DNA of 10,179 nucleotides from contig CBFIFP010000014.1 in NCBI GenBank assembly GCA_965661945.1, positions 1-10,179 of the forward strand, written 5' to 3'. Under the pieces are notes generated by a model that worked only from the letters and a program-made list of their open reading frames with translations, searched no databases and was not told where the DNA came from. Within the stretch, counting starts at the first letter, position 1. Each line of letters opens with the position of its first letter. A program made the translations under genes and the position numbers. This DNA is from JAJRPT01 sp965661945. Lineage in GTDB: Bacteria > Bacteroidota > Ignavibacteria > Kapaibacteriales > UBA2268. Below, in pieces: positions 7,430-10,179 of the stretch.

Positions 7430-7776
7430 TGTCAATTCCAAGAGAAGATTTAGTTAATGCCAAGCACATCGACACTGCTTACGCAAAAGCACAAGTTGAA
7501 ATACCTAAATATAAATTTGCAACAGAAGCAGGTACAGTCGCAGGTGCTGGAGCTGCAGGACGACCAACAATAGATAAATTCGCAGTAGGTGAAGCATTCT
7601 CTGTTGTACGCTCTGGAACTGCTAGAGTAATAGCAGGTGCAGCAGTAGCAATTGGTGCAGACGTTCAATCTGATGCAGAAGGTAGAGCAATCACTCTTGA
7701 TGCAGGTATCAGAAATGGTCGTGCATTATCAGCTGCTTCAGTTGCAGGAGATGTAATTATAATTCAAGTTCCATAA
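7429..7776 (+). CDS. Capsid decoration (cement) protein, DUF2190-like
   Basis: This 115-residue Gly/Ala-rich protein has no transmembrane stretch, despite many small residues. The C-terminal two thirds read like the DUF2190 capsid cement family: VGEAFSVVRSGTARVIAGA, ADVQSDAEGRAITLD, NGRALSAASVAGDVIIIQVP (about 96-115). These proteins bind the outer surface of expanded heads and stabilise them against the pressure of packaged DNA. The gene directly follows the small head protein (TAATG overlap) with an AAGGAG box, and lies two genes after the major capsid protein, a usual place for this class. The Gly/Ala codons raise local G+C compared with neighbours, which reflects amino acid content and is not by itself a sign of transfer. 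Confidence 0.75.
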   Translation: MSIPREDLVNAKHIDTAYAKAQVEIPKYKFATEAGTVAGAGAAGRPTIDKFAVGEAFSVVRSGTARVIAGAAVAIGADVQSDAEGRAITLDAGIRNGRALSAASVAGDVIIIQVP

Positions 7777-7787
7777 TAGGTATTCAG

Positions 7788-8213
7788 ATGAGCGCATATA
7801 TTGATATTGATTATTTACTCGCTAGAGCCGACGAAAAGGATGTAAAGAGCATTCTTGAAGTTGAAGGTGTATTTAGTGAGAGCAAATTAAATCAAATACT
7901 CAATGATGCATCAAAACTTGTTGATGGTAAATTAAACAGCAGATATAATATTCCAATTATACCTGTTGGAGACGACTTAAAACGCATTGTACTTGATATT
8001 GCTTTATACTACATTTATGGTATCGCTCATACAAACGAAGAAATGGAGTCGCTTTACAATCGCTATAAAATAGCAATTAAAGAACTTGATAAAATCGTGT
8101 CAGGAGTTAGAAATTTAATTGGAGTACCCAATAAAGCGAATAATACAGGTACAATGCTAGTCTCAAACACAAGGCCTAAAGTATTCACAGAAGAATATTT
8201 AGGGAGCTGGTGA
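7788..8213 (+). CDS. Mu gp36-like (DUF1320) head-completion protein
   Basis: This 141-residue protein matches the pattern of the gp36/DUF1320 family: an N-terminal YIDIDYLLARADEKDV, a helix ILNDASKLVDGKLNSRYNIP (about 37-56), then LKRIVLDIALYYIYG, a second helix pair to IVSGVRNLIG, and a short end with RPKVFTEEYLGSW. Members lie after the capsid genes of Mu-like phages and are thought to be head-tail connector or adaptor proteins, placed at the neck. The start has only a weak AGG at 7778-7780, so it may be re-initiated after the decoration gene, whose stop is 11 nt away. Its TGA shares one base with the next ATG. Confidence 0.85.
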   Translation: MSAYIDIDYLLARADEKDVKSILEVEGVFSESKLNQILNDASKLVDGKLNSRYNIPIIPVGDDLKRIVLDIALYYIYGIAHTNEEMESLYNRYKIAIKELDKIVSGVRNLIGVPNKANNTGTMLVSNTRPKVFTEEYLGSW

Positions 8214-8635
8214 TGAATACAAAGCAAAGGAAGTTACATCTTGTTGAGTTAATAAAAAATTCACCAGATATATCAAATAAAATAAATGTAACAACAAAAT
8301 TATATCCTAATACTAATGATTCTAAAGATGAATTAGTTAAAGAAGGACAACGAAAGACTACAATTTTTATCACTTATGCAGGTAAAAATTATCTTAAAAA
8401 TGCGAATGTTTATGGTACATATAACGCATTTACAATATTTATTTTTTCTAAAATATTAAAAGATGATTCAGAAGACCCTTTAGATATTGAGTTCTTATTA
8501 GATAAAGTAACGAACATATTATACGCTAATGGTTATGAATTGTTTGAGGATGCAGTGACACCTGTTGTAAATAAAACTACTCATTTATATGAAGCAGTTA
8601 TAATCGCAGGTTATCAATATGCATTTCCGAATTAA
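8213..8635 (+). CDS. Probable gp37-like (DUF1834-like) neck protein
   Basis: This 140-residue protein has an alpha/beta layout. It begins with a short helix (KLHLVELIKNSP), followed by TIFITYAGKNY and YGTYNAFTIFIFSKIL strands, an Asp/Glu-rich loop, a helix EFLLDKVTNILYANGY and a last strand VIIAGYQYAF. This order and its place right after gp36 agree with Mu gp37/DUF1834, a head-tail joining or tail-terminator type protein. The similarity is by fold pattern and position, and individual residues are not diagnostic. The ATG at 8213, within TGATG, is preferred over GTG at 8210: AGGGAG at 8201-8206 gives a 6-nt gap, and the overlap indicates coupling to the gp36-like gene. Confidence 0.65.
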   Translation: MNTKQRKLHLVELIKNSPDISNKINVTTKLYPNTNDSKDELVKEGQRKTTIFITYAGKNYLKNANVYGTYNAFTIFIFSKILKDDSEDPLDIEFLLDKVTNILYANGYELFEDAVTPVVNKTTHLYEAVIIAGYQYAFPN

Positions 8636-8643
8636 GAGGGGTT

Positions 8644-9111
8644 ATGGAAGAATTATATACAACATTTATAGCGATTATTTCAATGGTAGTTACATCAATC
8701 AGTGTAATCTATCAAGTAAAAAAGCAAATAAGAGCGGAGAAAAAAGAATTTGAAAGTTGGAAAAAGGAACAAGAAACGACGGATATTAACCATAATAATG
8801 AATTAAATAATCAAAAAAAAGAGATTGACAGACACGCTGAGGAAATAAAAAAACAAGCATCTTTTAATTCATCATTGGAGGCAAGAGTCAATAATATTGA
8901 AAAAGATTTGATTCAAAGTAGATTAGACGTTAAAAACCAAATCCAACTATCAATGAAAGAAATAATACCTCTTTTAGAAAAAAGTAATAAAGATTATTTT
9001 GAAAAATTTACAACTGCTATGACTCACGAAAAGCAATTGACAAAAAAAGAATTAGAGAATATCTGGAATGAACTTGGAAAAAAATCAAACAAAAGGATGC
9101 TTAAAAAATGA
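8644..9111 (+). CDS. Membrane-anchored coiled-coil protein, unknown function
   Basis: I do not recognise a family with confidence. The 155-residue protein has one N-terminal transmembrane segment (about 6-23, FIAIISMVVTSISVIY) followed by a long charged helical region (25-155) with many Lys and Glu, likely a coiled coil. The cluster KKQIRAEKK just after the membrane segment suggests the coiled coil lies in the cytoplasm. This is opposite to the lambda Rz spanin, which has similar length and otherwise similar layout. The Mu-phage family DUF2730 also has this build and is an alternative. A GAGG box (8636-8639) precedes the ATG. Its TGA overlaps the next ATG by 4 nt, linking it to the membrane protein and endolysin genes, so a role in lysis is possible. 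Confidence 0.7.
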   Translation: MEELYTTFIAIISMVVTSISVIYQVKKQIRAEKKEFESWKKEQETTDINHNNELNNQKKEIDRHAEEIKKQASFNSSLEARVNNIEKDLIQSRLDVKNQIQLSMKEIIPLLEKSNKDYFEKFTTAMTHEKQLTKKELENIWNELGKKSNKRMLKK

Positions 9112-9659
9112 ACGATGCTTTAAAAACACTAGAAAATACTGATGACCCAGAAATCAAAAGAAAGATACAAGAACTGGCTGAGGAAGTTGAAGCAAAAAAT
9201 AGCCTCAAAAAAGAAAGTGATAAAGGGGAAGGAGATAAAGAGTTCGACACGAAGCGTAAAATCAAATTCGCAATATCTTTTGTTGTGTCTATTGCTGTCT
9301 CTTATTTCACTTTTAACTACGCTACTATGCTCTTTGGTTTTTCTATTGCGCTTACAATAATTCTTTTTTCATTAATTGCATACGAGTGGCTCGATGAAGT
9401 ATATTTTAAACAGAATACTATCTATAGAATTGGCGAAAACTCAATCGCTTTGGCGATACATTATTTTGCTCTTATTATCTTATTTATTGCTTCATTCTAT
9501 TTCGGAGACAGATGGATTGGAGGACAATCAAATCTATCTATCGAAGAAAATAGAACTATACAAGCTGAACAACAACCAGTTTATCCGACAGGAGATTCCG
9601 TTACACCTCCTGTTAGAATTGAGTTACGTGGGGGTGATAGAGAACCCACTCTCAAGTAA
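9108..9659 (+). CDS. Three-pass membrane protein, holin candidate
   Basis: This 183-residue protein has a charged soluble N-terminus (1-50, rich in Lys/Glu/Asp), then three hydrophobic segments at about 53-70, 74-92 and 112-133, and a polar tail of about 50 residues. The TKRKIK cluster before the first segment puts the N-terminus inside, so three passes leave the tail outside. Three passes beside an endolysin fit a class I holin, but the family is not recognised and the tail is long for a holin. The start lies in an ATGA overlap with the preceding gene, so it is probably coupled. Codons are A/T-ending as elsewhere. The last 41 nt also lie in the endolysin frame as called here, and a hairpin at 9588-9613 lies near its end. 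A +1 frameshift would join it to the endolysin domain. Confidence 0.72.
   Translation: MNDALKTLENTDDPEIKRKIQELAEEVEAKNSLKKESDKGEGDKEFDTKRKIKFAISFVVSIAVSYFTFNYATMLFGFSIALTIILFSLIAYEWLDEVYFKQNTIYRIGENSIALAIHYFALIILFIASFYFGDRWIGGQSNLSIEENRTIQAEQQPVYPTGDSVTPPVRIELRGGDREPTLK
9588..9613 (+). promoter_or_regulatory. Hairpin that pairs an AGGAG box, near endolysin start
   Basis: ACAGGAG (9588-9594) and CTCCTGT (9607-9613) are exact reverse complements with a 12-nt loop, and a G-T wobble can add an eighth pair. The AGGAG within the first arm is a strong SD sequence that would be hidden in the stem. It sits inside the membrane-protein gene, just before the endolysin domain. It could limit endolysin translation until ribosomes open it, or it could act as a frameshift stimulator. 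No good start codon lies 5-10 nt after AGGAG in the endolysin frame, so its role is open. Confidence 0.45.
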
Positions 9660-10080
9660 TAAAGGGAAGTATATAGACGATTGGAATAAGTTCTTTGGTA
9701 TGGTAGCAGTTCCTTGGTGTGCAACAGAAAAAAGTTGGTTTAATGAAAAAGGTTATGTTTATCCAGTTATTAAATCGGCAAGAGCCAGAGATTTTGCAGT
9801 TGAGAAAAGAACATGGACTGCAAAGAATATAATGCTTAAACAATATAATCCTAAGCCAGGTGATTATTTAGTTAAAGCAAGAAGAGGCGGTCATCACGTT
9901 GATACATTTGTTGAATGGGATAGTGAAAAAGAACAGGGGATTTTAGTCGGTGGGAATGTAAACGATAGAGTTTTGCTGCGAAACATAACGCTCAAAGAGA
10001 TAACAATGTGGGGTGCCACAGTAACAGAAGTAGATGGATTTTATAACTATGAGGTAACTTATGAAAACAGTAGTTATTAG
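9619..10080 (+). CDS. CHAP/TIGR02594-like endolysin, start uncertain
   Basis: This is a cysteine peptidase-type cell wall hydrolase that would cut peptidoglycan at lysis. With the TTG at 9619 it has 153 residues, near the usual size for the single domain. It shows SYVGVIENP (2-10), C34 in VPWCATEKSW as nucleophile, PKPGDYLV (78-85), H92/H93 in RGGHHVDTFVEW as the likely catalytic base, and GGNVNDRV (111-118). The start is unresolved. The frame is open up to 9376, with an ATG at 9394 that would add 75 residues including a hydrophobic IILLLLSYLLL stretch, but that part overlaps the membrane gene, lacks an SD and has unusual G/C-ending codons. The domain's first helix (IPLHLLLEL) seems to begin just before 9619. 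GTG at 9628 or 9634 and a +1 frameshift from the gene upstream are alternatives. The domain itself is secure; the start is not. Confidence 0.75.
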   Translation: MSYVGVIENPLSSNKGKYIDDWNKFFGMVAVPWCATEKSWFNEKGYVYPVIKSARARDFAVEKRTWTAKNIMLKQYNPKPGDYLVKARRGGHHVDTFVEWDSEKEQGILVGGNVNDRVLLRNITLKEITMWGATVTEVDGFYNYEVTYENSSY

Positions 10081-10179
10081 TAAATATAATTTTGAAAAAT
10101 TAAAACTAGCTTTTGATAAATTAGTTTCAGATGATTATTCCGCAAATAATCAAATGAACCCTGACTATAAAGAGTTAAA
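10061..10179 (+). CDS. Start of an unidentified gene, cut by window edge
   Basis: An ATG at 10061 with GAGG at 10051-10054 and a 6-nt gap opens a frame that stays free of stops for 39 codons to the edge. The fragment begins MKTVVISKYNFEKLKLAFDK and is helical and charged. It is too short to assign. It overlaps the endolysin by 20 nt in another frame, which continues the tight packing of the operon. In Mu-like genomes tail genes follow the gp37 region, so a tail or a further lysis gene is possible, but nothing in the fragment shows which. Confidence 0.6.
   Translation, partial: MKTVVISKYNFEKLKLAFDKLVSDDYSANNQMNPDYKEL

Noticed and set aside
7450..7668. Cysteine-rich 72-residue minus-strand frame
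   Set aside because: It is the reverse reading of the Gly/Ala codons (GCA, GGT, GCT) of the decoration protein gene. The many Cys come from TGC/TGT complements, and there is no SD box.
9142..9360. 72-residue plus-strand frame with a Leu-rich end inside the membrane-protein gene
   Set aside because: It is the +1 reading of transmembrane codons, which yields Leu-rich stretches by itself. The same effect warns against trusting the hydrophobic segment after ATG 9394.

Overview
This window is the head and lysis section of a tailed double-stranded DNA phage or prophage. The DNA is AT-rich. Most genes have a clear Shine-Dalgarno (SD) box (AGGAGG, AAGGAG, GGAG or GAGG), so the host probably uses SD-led initiation; this argues weakly against a typical Bacteroidota host. 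Several families are Mu-like (DUF935 portal, gp36/DUF1320, a probable gp37 analogue), a group mostly found in Gram-negative bacteria. The host genus cannot be read from the sequence. No tRNA, rRNA, CRISPR array, insertion sequence or integration gene is visible.

Left half, minus strand, running from about 4914 down past the window edge: a packaging operon. It starts with a ParB-domain/DNA methyltransferase fusion, then a small terminase that overlaps it by 8 nt, a PBSX-type large terminase, and a Mu gp29-type (DUF935) portal cut by the window edge. These are the DNA-selection, DNA-motor and portal parts of the packaging machine.

Centre, 4915-5078: a 164-bp divergent control region. It has back-to-back -10-like TATAAT boxes, a perfect 8-bp inverted repeat with a 13-nt spacer, and a nearby 5-bp palindrome that shares its half-site. 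No good -35 is visible for the rightward promoter, so activator-driven late expression is plausible.

Right half, plus strand: a head and lysis operon with small gaps or short overlaps. It encodes a ClpP-type prohead protease fused in frame to a scaffold, which probably also has its own internal start. Next come the major capsid protein, a small protein, a Gly/Ala-rich capsid decoration protein, the gp36-like and gp37-like head-completion proteins, a membrane-anchored coiled-coil protein, a three-pass membrane protein (holin candidate) and a CHAP-type endolysin. A last gene starts at 10061 and runs off the edge.

The points most worth checking are the divergent packaging/head arrangement with its operator-like repeats, the nested scaffold start, the methyltransferase at the head of the packaging operon, and the junction between the membrane protein and the endolysin. 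At that junction the endolysin frame has no convincing start, and an SD-like AGGAG is paired in a perfect 7-bp stem.
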